Shown one piece after another: positions 23,375 to 33,462 of a stretch of DNA of 64,000 nt. How positions within the stretch are numbered: the first letter of the stretch is position 1; each line of letters opens with the position of its first letter. The stretch is from Cornus controversa. Taxonomy: Eukaryota > Streptophyta > Magnoliopsida > Cornales > Cornaceae. A model generated the notes under the pieces. The model was given only the letters and a program-made list of their open reading frames with translations, had not been told where the DNA came from and searched no databases. The stretch covers positions 28,808,806-28,872,805 of the forward strand of contig CM048848.1 in the NCBI GenBank assembly GCA_026545225.1, written 5' to 3'. The position numbers and the translations under genes were made by a program.

Positions 23375-25365
23375 TCAGCTCATACCTGAAAGAAAAAGCT
23401 CTGGATATTTTGCTTTTATTTCATCCTCCCTTTCCCAAGTGGACTCCGCCTTGTTATGGTGGCTCCACTGAACTCGAACTAACGGAATGGTCTTAGAACG
23501 AAGGACCTGATCCCTACGGTCAAGAATACAGTAAAGCTGCTCCACATATATTGCATCTGGCTGTAACTCAATCTCTCCTACCTCAATGTGCTGGTAAGTA
23601 TCCTCATCTCTAAGGAACTTCCGTAGCATGGAGACATGAAAAACATTGTGCACCCTATGCATCGTGTCTGGTAATGCCAGTCTATAGGCTACCGCTCCAA
23701 CTCTATCGGTAATCATAAAGGGACCTACAAAATGAGGTGCCAACTTCGCTTTCCTTCCAAACCTCATAACCCCCTTCATGGGAGAAACCTTGAGTAGAAC
23801 CTAATCCCCCACTTTGAACTCTAGTGCACGAGTTCTTCGGTCAGCATAATTCTTTTGTGTGCTCTGTGCAGTCCGTATACGGTCTCTAATAAGGGCAACT
23901 TTTTCTGAGGTGTCCCTAATAAACTCAAGGCCCAAAAACCTATTCTCTCCAACTTCCAACCAGCAAACTGGCGATCTACATGGTCGTCCGTATAGAGCCT
24001 CAAATGGTGACATACCAATAGTCTTTTGGTAACTATTGTTATAGGCAAACTCAACCAACGGCAAATAACTCTCCCAATTGCCCTTGAAGTCGAGTACACA
24101 TGCTCGCAACATATCCTCCAAAATCTGATTAACCCTCTCAGTTTGACCATCGGTCTGAGGGTAATAAGCTGTACTGAGGTGCAAAGCTGTACCCATCGCT
24201 AGCTGAAAGCTCTCCCAAAACCCTGAAACAAAACTCGGATCTCTATCCGATATAATGGACAAAGGCACACCGTGAAGCTTCACTATCTCTGCAATGTAAA
24301 GCTTTGCGTATTGCTCTGAGGTGTAACTCGAGCGAACTGGCAAGAAATGTGCTGATTTCGTTAACCTGTCCACTATCACCCAAATAGCATCATCATTTCG
24401 CTGTGAGGTGGGAAGTCCCACAATGAAATCCATGGAGATGCTTCCCCATTTCCACTCCGGTATAGGCAGTGGTTGCAAAGAACCCGGTGGTCTTTGGTGA
24501 TCAATCTTGATCATTTGACAAGTGCTACACTTAGAGACAAATATAGCGATGTCCTTCTTCATGCATGCCCACCAAAACTGCCGCTTCATGTCTTGGTATA
24601 TTTTATCCCCTCCCGGGTGTACCAAAAACTGAGAACTGTGAGCCTCACCCATCACTGCCCTCCTCAAGTCCTCATTGTGAGGAACCACCAATCGCCCCTT
24701 GTACCTCAATCCTCCATCTCTACCCACTGTATAAAATGGTACCTCTCCAGATTTCAACTCAGCCACCTTCTTTACACACTACGGGTCAGTAAGCTGATCT
24801 GAAATTACCCTCCAAATGATAGTAGGTGTGACCACTACACATGCTACAAAAATATCAGCTAAATCATCAACATTTTTCCTGTGAAAATATATATTGCAAC
24901 CTCTTATGGTCGTTGAACAAAAGTCTTTCCCAATAGATAATGTCACCAGGTCCTCATGGCAGAGTCTACACACACCCCAGACTTTGCAATGATGTATCGG
25001 TACATACCAAGTACTCAATGCCACACTAAAGGGTAGCTAGAACAGGTGCAGTTGTCAACCTCTTCTTTAACTCATCAAATGTCGTCTAACAAGAATCATT
25101 AGAAACGAAAGGCACACCCTTTTTAGGTACATGGGTGAAATGGCTAACAATCTTTGAAAAGCCCTGAATGAACCTACAACAATAACCAACTACCCCAGAA
25201 AACTACGAATCTCCATGGGTGAGGTAGGTTGCCCCCCCAACTCTAATACCGCGGACACCTTGTTTGGATCAACCGCTATCCCTTCTTAGATACTATATAA
25301 CCCAAGAACTTCACCTCCCTCTACCAGGAATCACACTTCTCAAACTTTGCATACAACTGACTATC
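23375..25365 (-). pseudogene. Tekay-like chromovirus pol remnant of element F (RNase H end, integrase, chromodomain)
   Basis: On the minus strand, 24766-23801 encodes the integrase: HPGG with the HHCC zinc-binding region (CSTCQ), then the core with [16 protein letters not shown] and YPQTDGQTERVN. 23779-23375 gives the C-terminal part: FVGPFMITDR, VHNVFHVSMLRK and a chromodomain-like end (RVQWSHHNKAESTWEREDE). The two are separated by a nonsense codon in the KVGD/QVLLK region near 23800. 25024-24779 holds a scrambled RNase H remnant, and 25025-25365 is a broken reverse-transcriptase/RNase H part. The 5' pol, protease and gag are deleted. The sequence then jumps into LTR at about 25366, within a CTCT..AGT microhomology. 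Confidence 0.85.
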
Positions 25366-25850
25366 TCTTAGTTCTGTGCGTAAAGTAACGGCAAAAACCC
25401 TAATTTCTTCTTTTTCCTTTTTGTCTTAATTATTATTCTATTATTGATTTTTCTAAAACTAAATAAAATCAAAATAATAATAATAATAGCAATAATAATA
25501 TAATTATCACCCTGGCCCAACATTTTAATCATAACCTTAGCCCACTCATTCTAGCCCAAATTCCTCCCTAGCCCAAACCAAAACATTTAAATAAAATAAC
25601 ACAATTAATAACAATTCACATAAAATGATAAAAAAATAAACAGAGAAATTTAAATGAAATGAATTGAATCTATAAAACCTAAGCAGTCCACATAAAATGA
25701 TAAGATGTATATATAAAAGAAACACAACTCACCAAAAATGATAATTTATAAAAAAAAAATATTTCACATGAATTAATAAAATAAAGTAATAATATAAAGA
25801 AATTCAATTTCTTTAAAATAATAGACATATAAAATTTTCGGGGTATTACA
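25366..25850 (-). mobile_element. Truncated 5' LTR of element F (first 485 bp)
   Basis: Matches the last part of 20283-23337, with the shared anchor CTGTGCGTAAA and the end CGGGGTATTACA next to TAAAG. Differences between the two copies are few. The rest of the LTR is missing, deleted together with the primer site, gag and half of pol. Confidence 0.85.
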
Positions 25851-26340
25851 TAAAGTAGTCTGGTTTAACATAAAACCTGATTATTTTGTCTCCATTAATG
25901 ATTCAGCAATAGGAAAAGCTATTAAGATTAAAATCCAATGTCAAGACACTGAACTTGACGATGAGACGACAGACTTGTCTATAGAATGGAAAATAATCCA
26001 TGAATTAACAAAAACAACAGAGACTTCAACAAAACCAATTGATAAATCTCTTGTAGAAATTTTTGAACCACGACCATATGATACAATCATTACTCCAAGA
26101 TTTGAAAGATGGGAAGACCTGAAAATTCCAAAACCATGGACATTTCAGCAAAATATTCCAAAATTAATTAAGAAAACTCCAAAAATTGAAATAACGGCTT
26201 CTGGAGATAATTTATATATAACTAATAAAACTGATAAAAAAGAAACAGAGCCTGAACCACTGATCAGAAAGAATTCTCGATGACAAAAAGAATTCCCATC
26301 AGATTTACAAAAGCTTAATAGACAAATTTCTAACTATGAT

Positions 26341-27188
26341 ATTTAGGAAAAGTTCAGAATCAAATCCGAATCAAAACATGATACTGCAGGACAAAATAGG
26401 ACTATCAGAAGCCTTGGACTGGTCAAGCCCTGCTGAGACCCTAATATATGCAAATTCTTGCATCCTGCCGTGGAGAAGATCTAATGTATGGAATATCAAA
26501 ATTTAAGGCATTTTTCATATATGTCATCAGATTATTTGATTAGTGATATATTGACATTAAGATAGTCTTGATATAATCTACCGTGCAGAGTAACCAATAG
26601 AAGACCATGAACCGTTGCCGGCTTCCAAAGTCCTTATTTTTTTTACTTTTTTTTGTAAGGGGCTCTCAAAGTCAACAAAGCTAGTTCATATTTAATTAAT
26701 TATAGATTTATATTAATTAATCATCAACTTGGTCAAATGTTAAAAAAAATAAAATAAAAAATAATCATACCCATGGCTGAGTTAAGGGTCAATATCACGA
26801 TTGCAATTCCCAACTACTACTTGAAATATTCAATTTCTGAAACCATAGATGACTTGAAACATTCAATTTCTGAAACTATAGATGACTTGAAACATTCAAT
26901 TTTTTTTTTTCTGTAAATTTGAAACTATAAATGACTAGATCTCTATTTTGTGCTTTAAAATGTCATTAAAATAATTGTATTTTACATGTTATATATATAC
27001 ACAAATAAATGTAACAGACCTTCCCAAAATAAGCACTAAGAATCGCATGGTGCAAAGGTGTACCGGTCATAAACTACTAGTTCCAGTAAAGTCAATGTCC
27101 TTCCGCGTATGGACTTAGCAGCCGAAGCTACATGGAAAAGTTCTGTTCGACTTGTGTCTAAAACAAGAACTCTGTCATCTATTTATTG
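26341..27188. other. AT-rich region upstream of the NLR, no gene
   Basis: Holds the decayed end of the pararetrovirus fragment and then unassigned AT-rich sequence with T-runs. The last 150 bases may belong to the NLR promoter, but no clear TATA box or transcript start could be placed. Confidence 0.4.
26820..26930. repeat. Three-copy direct repeat of about 33 bp
   Basis: ACTTGAAAYATTCAATTTCTGAAACYATAGATG occurs three times in a row; the third copy is interrupted by a T-run at 26899-26911. Confidence 0.8.
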
Positions 27189-27576
27189 ATTTATATGAGT
27201 ATAATAATTGATTTCTTTAAGACTGATGCGTATCAACATTCATATTTTAAATACGGAAAACAACTTTCTTATTTTAATCTCTCTGTCCCAATATCATACA
27301 TTGCATTTCAGTTTCAAATAACCATTTACTTCATCAACCACGTACCAGCTAATAACCCAATTCCTAGAGAGACTAGCAATTAATTTATATGAGTATAATA
27401 ATTGATTTCTTTAAGACTGATGCTTATCAACATTCATATTTTAAATACGGAAAACAACTTTCTTATTTTAATCTCTCTGTCCCAATATCATACATTGCAT
27501 TTCAGTTTCAGATAACCATTTACTTCATCAACCACGTACCAGCTAATAACCCAATTCCTAGAGAGACTAGCAATTA
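27189..27576 (+). repeat. Tandem duplication, 2 x 194 bp, immediately upstream of the NLR start codon
   Basis: Unit 1 (27189-27382) and unit 2 (27383-27576) differ at only about two or three positions (for example GATGCGTAT against GATGCTTAT, and TTTCAAATA against TTTCAGATA). Unit 2 ends four bases before the NLR ATG, and the first bases of a third unit (ATTTAT) run into it. The near identity means a recent duplication. It must lie in the 5' untranslated region or core promoter of the NLR. Confidence 0.95.
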
Positions 27577-27577
27577 A
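27389..27577 (+). CDS. Possible 62-codon upstream ORF, duplicated
   Basis: The frame starts MSIIIDFFKTDAYQHSYF and ends with TAA at 27575-27577, three bases before the NLR ATG. The same frame is present in the first duplication unit (from 27198, ending 27383, with an upstream in-frame ATG at 27186). No homology is recognised, and the frame may be fortuitous. If the transcript starts upstream, ribosomes would meet it before the NLR. Confidence 0.2.
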   Translation: MSIIIDFFKTDAYQHSYFKYGKQLSYFNLSVPISYIAFQFQITIYFINHVPANNPIPRETSN

Positions 27578-27580
27578 TTT

Positions 27581-30427
27581 ATGCAAAGTGAGATGACAAA
27601 CAGTGCTGCTTTAGATTTTCTCTTGGAGAAGATGACGCAGTTAATAAACAGCGACGATGAATTGATTGTTGAGGCTTGTAGAGACAAACGCATAATTGAG
27701 CGGCTTTATGAGGAGATGCAATTTCTCGGAAAGTTTCTGAAAGATTTGGAGGAGAAACGAGATGAGTGTGATGAAGAAGTGAAAGCTATAGTGGCAAACA
27801 TAAGAGACGTCACTTACCGGGTTGAAGATATAATTGATGGCTTCCTCTTCCAAGTCATCAGGCAGAAACACAGACATGACGCTCTCCGGCAGAAGAGAAT
27901 GGGCAGAAGAGAATTCTTTGACCATTTTCTTTTGTTTCTTGCTAGTTTATTCTGCTACTTTATCACTAATGAATTCCCATGTCCTATCAATGTGCTCATA
28001 TGGAACTGCCATATTTTCCTACTTTTCTACTTTTTCTTTTTTCTGTTTTTTGATTGTTTAAACTGGTTTTTCATCACTTGTGGATTTCGGTATCTTATCA
28101 AAATACTGAGATGGAAATTGCGTTATTACCTATTTCTCAACTTCCGTGATGTCACAAAAGAGATCAAGTTAATCAAGACACAAGTGATGAAAATTTATGA
28201 GGAGAATATGTATGGCATTGGCATCAGAGGAATCCTGCAAATTGGGAGCCCTTCCCGAATTGGAGCTTCATCAAGATCCAATATCAGTCCAACTTCAGAG
28301 AAAGAAAGCATTGTGGGTTTCCATGACGAAGCAATGACAATCATGGAGCTGCTTACTGAAGAACATGAAAAGAAACTAAAAGTTGTATCCATCATTGGGA
28401 TGCCTGGACTCGGTAAGACAACCCTAGCCATAAAAGTCTACGACGATCCTCTCATCAAATATTACTTTCATATTCGTGCATGGACTTGTGTGTCTCCGGT
28501 GTACCAAAAGAGGGATTTGTTGCTTGCAATTTTTCGCTCCGCTTTTCAATTTAGACATGAAATTTGTGAGATGAGCGATGAGAAGTTAGGTGAAGATCTA
28601 TACAGACGCTTGAAAGGGAGGAAATATCTTATAATATTGGATGATATATGGACTGTTCAAGCTTGGGATGTTGTGAAAAGATATTTTCCAGATGACAAGA
28701 ATGGAAGTAGAATTCTGTGTACTAGTCGGCATGAAGGTGTGGCGGTATCTCTGAATGCTATATTTCACCATTTGCGTTTTCTAAATGAAAATGAATGTTG
28801 GGATCTATTGCGACTGAAGACATTTCGGAAAGATAGCTGCCCTCCAGAGTTGATGGAAACAGGAAAGAAAATTGCCAAAAAATGTCAAGGACTTCCCCTT
28901 GCAATTGTTGTAATATCTGGGCTTCTTGCAAAAAATGACAAGACAATTGAGTGGTGGAGGCATGTTGCTGAAAGTGTAAGTTCATACATTGTTAGTGACC
29001 CAGCGAAATATATGGACACATTAGCACTAAGTTACAACCACTTGCCTCAGCACTTGAAACCATGTTTTCTCTATTTCGGAGCATTCCCAGAAAATTATGA
29101 AATCTTTGTGTGGCAATTGATATGGTTATGGGTCGCTGAAGGATTCATACGACAAAATGACGAGAAAAGCTTGGAGGAAGTGGCAGAGGATTACCTGATG
29201 AATCTAATTGACAGAAGTCTAGTTGTTGTTTCCAAGAAAAGGTCTAATGGAGGAATCAAAGCATGTCGTGTCCATGACCTCTTGCGTGATTTATGCCTGA
29301 AAAAATCCCAAGAAGAGAATTTTCTTCAACAAATTTCTAGGTATGAACATTCTTCTTCTGCTTCAAATCACTTTCCATATAAGCAGCGTCGCATGTGCAT
29401 CCATGATAACCCTGTCGATTATACTTCTTTGAAGCATTATCAGTTTAACATCCGATCTTTCTTGTCCTTTGGCCATTCATTTTATAACTTACCTGGGAAG
29501 GATGTGTCATTCATTTGTCAAGCCTTCAAGCTTCTTCGGGTGTTGAATTTACTGTCCATCAAAATCCTCTTCTTTCCAGAGGAAATTGAACAGCTAGTTC
29601 ACTTAAGGTATTTAGCAATTCATGTGGAGCATGAACATGAGCATTTCCAGCCATCAATATCCAACCTCCAAAACTTGGAAACATTTATTGTTGATGGCCC
29701 AAAAGGTGCATTGTTTTTAAATGATGTTTGGAAGATGGTGAAGTTGAGGCATGTGCATACTAGGCGTCTTATTAAAATCGATTATCCACTTGATGATGGG
29801 TGTCCTTCCATATTGGATAACTTGCAAACCATAGGTAAACTTAATATTCCTGACAATGGAGATGAGTATGTTTTGAAAAGGTCACCGAATCTGAAGAAAC
29901 TAAAATGCCAGTGTTATCATTTCCCTCAATTGGAGTTCCTAATTCACCTCGAGAAACTGAATTTAGTTTATGATGGGTACGAAAGGTTTTCCCATCTAGG
30001 TTTGTTCCCCCCAAATCTCAAAAGCCTTACATTGTCAAATTTTGGCCTACCTTGGAAGGCAATGTCAACCCTTGGGAGTTTACCTAATCTTAAGGTTCTC
30101 AAATTATCATACAAGGCATTTGAGGGACCAAGGTGGGACACAATTGCTGGGGACTTCCGCGGACTCACATTCTTGAAATTACAAGGTCTGGATATTCAGC
30201 AATGGAATGTCTCTAGTGATCACTTTCCCAACCTTCAGACACTGGTGTTGGATGACTGTGAATGGCTTGAGGAGATCCCATCAAGTTTGGGGTATATATC
30301 CACTCTAGAGATGATTCAAGTGCGATGGTGTAGCTATTCTGTTGAAAACTCTGCCAGGCAACTTCAAGAACAACAAAATTTCATGGGAAATGATGGGCTT
30401 AAAATCCTTGTCTACTCTTTATTTTGA
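27581..30427 (+). CDS. CC-NB-ARC-LRR immune receptor (R1-like NLR)
   Basis: A single-exon frame of 948 codons encoding an intracellular NLR, a class that detects pathogen effectors and switches by ADP/ATP exchange. The N-terminal Rx-type coiled coil ends in a VEDIID motif (81-86). The NB-ARC has P-loop GMPGLGKTT (273-281), kinase-2 LIILDDIW (350-357), GSRILCTSR (375-383), GLPLA (437-441), CFLYFGAFPE (495-504) and VHD in place of MHD (564-566). An LRR region fills about 600-940 (LRVLNLLSI, LVHLRYLAI). Motif wording resembles the R1 late-blight-resistance group of asterids. M5 (27593) is an alternative start, closer to family N-termini. Residues 108-188 are an unusual strongly hydrophobic insert with two or three potential membrane helices (FFDHFLLFLASLFCYFI; IFLLFYFFFFLFF). 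There are no stops, and all NB motifs are intact. Confidence 0.93.
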   Translation: MQSEMTNSAALDFLLEKMTQLINSDDELIVEACRDKRIIERLYEEMQFLGKFLKDLEEKRDECDEEVKAIVANIRDVTYRVEDIIDGFLFQVIRQKHRHDALRQKRMGRREFFDHFLLFLASLFCYFITNEFPCPINVLIWNCHIFLLFYFFFFLFFDCLNWFFITCGFRYLIKILRWKLRYYLFLNFRDVTKEIKLIKTQVMKIYEENMYGIGIRGILQIGSPSRIGASSRSNISPTSEKESIVGFHDEAMTIMELLTEEHEKKLKVVSIIGMPGLGKTTLAIKVYDDPLIKYYFHIRAWTCVSPVYQKRDLLLAIFRSAFQFRHEICEMSDEKLGEDLYRRLKGRKYLIILDDIWTVQAWDVVKRYFPDDKNGSRILCTSRHEGVAVSLNAIFHHLRFLNENECWDLLRLKTFRKDSCPPELMETGKKIAKKCQGLPLAIVVISGLLAKNDKTIEWWRHVAESVSSYIVSDPAKYMDTLALSYNHLPQHLKPCFLYFGAFPENYEIFVWQLIWLWVAEGFIRQNDEKSLEEVAEDYLMNLIDRSLVVVSKKRSNGGIKACRVHDLLRDLCLKKSQEENFLQQISRYEHSSSASNHFPYKQRRMCIHDNPVDYTSLKHYQFNIRSFLSFGHSFYNLPGKDVSFICQAFKLLRVLNLLSIKILFFPEEIEQLVHLRYLAIHVEHEHEHFQPSISNLQNLETFIVDGPKGALFLNDVWKMVKLRHVHTRRLIKIDYPLDDGCPSILDNLQTIGKLNIPDNGDEYVLKRSPNLKKLKCQCYHFPQLEFLIHLEKLNLVYDGYERFSHLGLFPPNLKSLTLSNFGLPWKAMSTLGSLPNLKVLKLSYKAFEGPRWDTIAGDFRGLTFLKLQGLDIQQWNVSSDHFPNLQTLVLDDCEWLEEIPSSLGYISTLEMIQVRWCSYSVENSARQLQEQQNFMGNDGLKILVYSLF
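27902..28144 (+). other. In-frame hydrophobic insert within the NLR (residues about 108-188)
   Basis: Family members go from the VEDIID motif to the DVxxEIxxI motif in roughly 30-50 residues. Here the gap is about 100, filled with phenylalanine-, leucine- and isoleucine-rich sequence. The DNA is T-rich on the plus strand. No convincing GT...AG pair brackets exactly this part, and the frame is open throughout. Confidence 0.7.
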
Positions 30428-31159
30428 CAAGTAGATGGTCTTTTGGGATGAGGATGATTATAATGCATATCAAAGCTTTTTCTTTTTTCTTTTTCCTTAT
30501 GTTTGTTACTATAGGTTGTGTGATGTACATTTTTTATTTATTTTGCTAAACAAAGTGATGAAGTTTTATCTCATTTCTGACTTTATATAAGTTTACTCCT
30601 GTTTAATGTTACTAGAAATAAATTTATTTTTTTTATGTTTTTTACTTTTGAGATGATATGATTCATGAATTTCGTATAGAAGGGTGCAAGGATTCTTGTC
30701 TGCTTTCCGGTAATTGTTTTTGTGTTCATATGCCCACTATTTCTTATACACACTCGTGTATTTTCATCTGCAGTACCAACACAGAACACTGTAAGGCCAA
30801 CAGCTGCAGGTTCTTATTATTAAATTATGAGGGTAAAATTTATACTATTGTCTATCAAATTTATGGATAATTTTAGTAGATTCACTTGGTTCTATCAATT
30901 GCAACTTGAAATTAAAGAATTTGAATGGAATTCTTTTGTTTAATGGGAATGCCCAAACTCGTGATAGAAGCAGAATGATCAGAAACAAGGGCAAGGAAGA
31001 AACATGTTTCAGCTTGAGAATTAAAAGTTGAACAATTCACGCTTCATTGACTAAACTCTGTAATTTTCTAGAAATATTAGCAATTCTAGAGCTTTTATTA
31101 GACCATATATAAAAGATACTTTAGATTTTGAGGTCCACGAGTTTTAAATTGTCAATGCA
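30428..31159. other. NLR 3' flank, no gene
   Basis: Begins with the NLR 3' untranslated region; AATAAA-like words near 30616 could serve polyadenylation. The remainder is AT-rich with no recognised coding sequence. Confidence 0.4.
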
Positions 31160-31550
31160 GGCTCTAAAGTCATTCATATGGTTGGGCAATTTCCTAGAAC
31201 CACCAGCTTTGTCTTGAGGGTTGAAGATAGCATTAAGATCCCCTATGACAGGCCAAGGGAAAGAAACAAAGGCAGAAGTATGAATGGAAATTTTGGACCG
31301 TAGAGTTTTTCTTAGTTCATAGGACTTTGCAACATAGACAAAGGAATAAAAATTCTGGTCTTGTTTGTCAGCTATCTAAATGCAACAATGAATTGTGCAC
31401 AAAATCAATGGTGGGAGATCTGACCTTGGTCTCCAAGATGCTGATAATGTCTAGCTTATGATCCATGATGAGTTTCTTGATGACAGTCTGCTTTTGAGGC
31501 TTATTTAGCCCCCTTATGTTCCATACTCCAATCTTAATAATGTAGATTGA
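31160..31550 (-). pseudogene. L1-type LINE ORF2 endonuclease fragment
   Basis: On the minus strand from about 31545 the translation reads VWNIRGLNKPQKQ, then IMDHKLDIISILETKV. After broken sequence it reads PWPVIGDLNAI and FNPQDKAGGSR (about 31250-31180). These are the N-terminal APE endonuclease blocks of plant L1 elements, including the E of the LETK motif and the D.NA motif. Frames shift and stops intervene between the blocks, and no reverse transcriptase follows, so it is a short dead fragment. Confidence 0.8.
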
Positions 31551-32330
31551 TTTTTAGTTCCACTCCTTAGTGCCTTGTAGGGTTTTGATTGGGTATCTCA
31601 CATGAAGTTCATCTGTTACATAATTGAAGATATTCAATACTCTTTTGATCCATCTAGTAAAAGGATTAAGGATTCTTCATTTTTGTTTTTTTCCTTTTCA
31701 TATTATAGTAGTATTTTTCTTGCGATTCAAATAGTTTGTTTCCTCAATGCTTTGCTTAAAATTGAAGCAATTGAGGACTTCAAAGAATGGCATCATCAGA
31801 AACATTGAACATATGTACCTTGAATTCTTCAATTGAGCGTAGGGTGAAGTGTTGAATACACCCCTGTCGTTTAGAAAAATTTGGTATTGCATCACTGCAG
31901 TTTCATGCCAATACAACTCCAACATATTTGAAAAATGTGCACAACTTTACCTTCTTTTATCGCGCTTTCATCAACTTTTGGCGATTAATTTGGTCATGTG
32001 ACCAGCAAGTGATGTGGATTTATACTTAAAAGACAAAAGTGTCCTTATTTTGAATAAGTATAGGTTGCCTCCGGCGCACAGTACGCCTAGTACTTCTGAG
32101 TTTTTAGTGCTCTAGAAGACTCAACCTGTGTAATGCACCTATAATCCAAATGTGTCCGGTGCATATGCGTTGTTTGATCCTACGTCTCTCTTTTTTATTA
32201 TAAGTATTTGACCGTATATCTTTCCTACCTATCTGATTAGGAACTATTCATTGCGGCGAGTGTGTTAATATATATGTATGAGTATGTATATGTGCATATA
32301 CATATATCTATATATATGTATGGGGATGGT
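31551..32330. other. No recognised gene
   Basis: AT-rich intergenic sequence with TA/GTATA microsatellite-like stretches near 32266-32320. Short frames show no motifs. Confidence 0.45.
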
Positions 32331-32339
32331 GTGATTGGC

Positions 32340-32818
32340 TTGTCGCCGGCCGAATTAGAGAGAGGAAGAGGATGGGGTTGAACAGAGATATAGAGAGAGG
32401 GAGCTGTGATTGGGTTGTTGCCGGCCGAAATTAGAGAGAGAAATAGGATGGAGTTGAACAGAGATAGAGAGAGAAAGAGGGGGAATTGCTTGGGTTGTTG
32501 TCAACCATAGTTAGAGAGAGAAAGATGATCGGGTTGAGAACGGAGATAGAGAGAGAAAGAGGGGGTTGTGCTTGGGTTGTTACCGGCCGGAATTAGAGAT
32601 AGAAAGATGATGGGGTTGAACAGAGTTAGAGAGAGAAGGGGGGGGGGGGGGGGGGGAACTGTGCTTGGGTTGTTGCCGATCGGAATTAGAGATGATGGGG
32701 TTGAGAGCAGAGATAGAGAGAGAAAAAGGGTTCTGTGATTGCGTTGTTGCCGGCGGGAATTAGAGAGAGAAAGAGGATGAGGGTGAGAACAGAGATGGGG
32801 AGAGAGAGGGTTGCGCGA
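32340..32818 (+). repeat. Purine-rich minisatellite, about six diverged copies of 70-90 bp, with a G run
   Basis: Units combine GGGTTGTTGCCGGCCG, AATTAGAGAGAGAAAG, GATGGGGTTGA and ACAGAGATAGAGAGAG. A run of about 21 G residues starts at 32638 inside one copy. Copies differ by small indels and the array is imperfect. The plus strand is almost all purine plus T. Confidence 0.85.
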
Positions 32819-33462
32819 GTTTTTTTTTTCCTTTTACTTTTTTTAAATGGTCACAGTTAACAGAGATCGACGAAATGAACCTATTTGAACAAAAATCAAT
32901 AATTTAGGATTGTTTTTAGAACAAGATGGTGCAATACATACTTATATCTATTGAAGTGTTTTATGCATTTTATCCCTTTTATCTTGTGATTGGAGGGTAA
33001 AATGACCTGACAAGAATAACTATCAACCTTGTAACAGTCATTGAACAAATACAAATATAGTGCTGAACATTCCGAGCATTGGAGTTAGAGTACTGGCACA
33101 CAAGCCAAAAGTTTAGGCGGATTAAACAATGCAAGACCAATAGGTATCTTTATGTGAGATTCACATGATTACATCTATTCAATGTGTACTTGTTTTCTTT
33201 CACTTGATTGCATTCACAAATCAATTTATTTTTAGTTTCACTTTGAAAAGAACTTTTCTTGGAGTAAAACCAAATTGAGGCAGTTCATAGCTGTATTTGC
33301 AGGAATTGAAGACTTTATAAACCACATTGTACGAGCTTTCAAATATTAGAACATTAATCCACCAAAAATAAATAAATGAAGACCAGCATACGCCGACTGA
33401 CAAGGCCCTTGGAAAAAAAAATGTAAACTTACATTAGTGCATCAATTCTAAAGTTGTCTCAA
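32819..33462. other. No recognised gene
   Basis: AT-rich sequence between the minisatellite and the presumed left edge of element D; nothing supported on either strand. Confidence 0.45.

Larger units (their letters stand above)
19645..25850 (-). mobile_element. Chimeric element 'F': TRIM joined to Ty3/gypsy chromovirus, one TSD
   Basis: TAAAG lies on both sides (19640-19644 and 25851-25855), so the whole block went in as one unit or was remodelled inside one. In plus order it holds TRIM LTR (19645-19894), TRIM internal (19895-19963), TRIM LTR (19964-20212) and TRIM internal with primer site (20213-20282). A complete gypsy LTR (20283-23337), gypsy pol remains (23338-25365) and the first 485 bases of a second gypsy LTR (25366-25850) follow. 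The gypsy part is the same family as element A. The join between TRIM and gypsy falls exactly at the LTR end/primer-binding site. Confidence 0.8.
19467..26340 (+). pseudogene. Endogenous pararetrovirus fragment: movement-protein-like region, split by the chimera at 19645-25850
   Basis: Just after the coat-protein stop, 19467-19639 encodes VHIG and a following segment with DIPILVLVSDNRF and GGMQSNL. These correspond to conserved positions of the caulimovirid 30K-type movement protein, which forms plasmodesmatal tubules. The frame breaks at the insertion (target copy TAAAG at 19640-19644 and 25851-25855) and continues from 25856 with the next conserved part and a variable charged C-terminal region. 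It closes at TGA 26281-26283, beyond which related reading is possible to a TAG near 26345. The order coat then movement protein recalls cavemovirus/solendovirus ORF1 more than badnavirus; I hold that assignment loosely. No protease or reverse transcriptase part was found here. Confidence 0.58.

Noticed and set aside
27902-28144. Hydrophobic NLR insert as an unspliced intron
   Set aside because: No convincing GT...AG pair brackets it and the frame is open throughout; not fully excluded, so kept as a question under findings.
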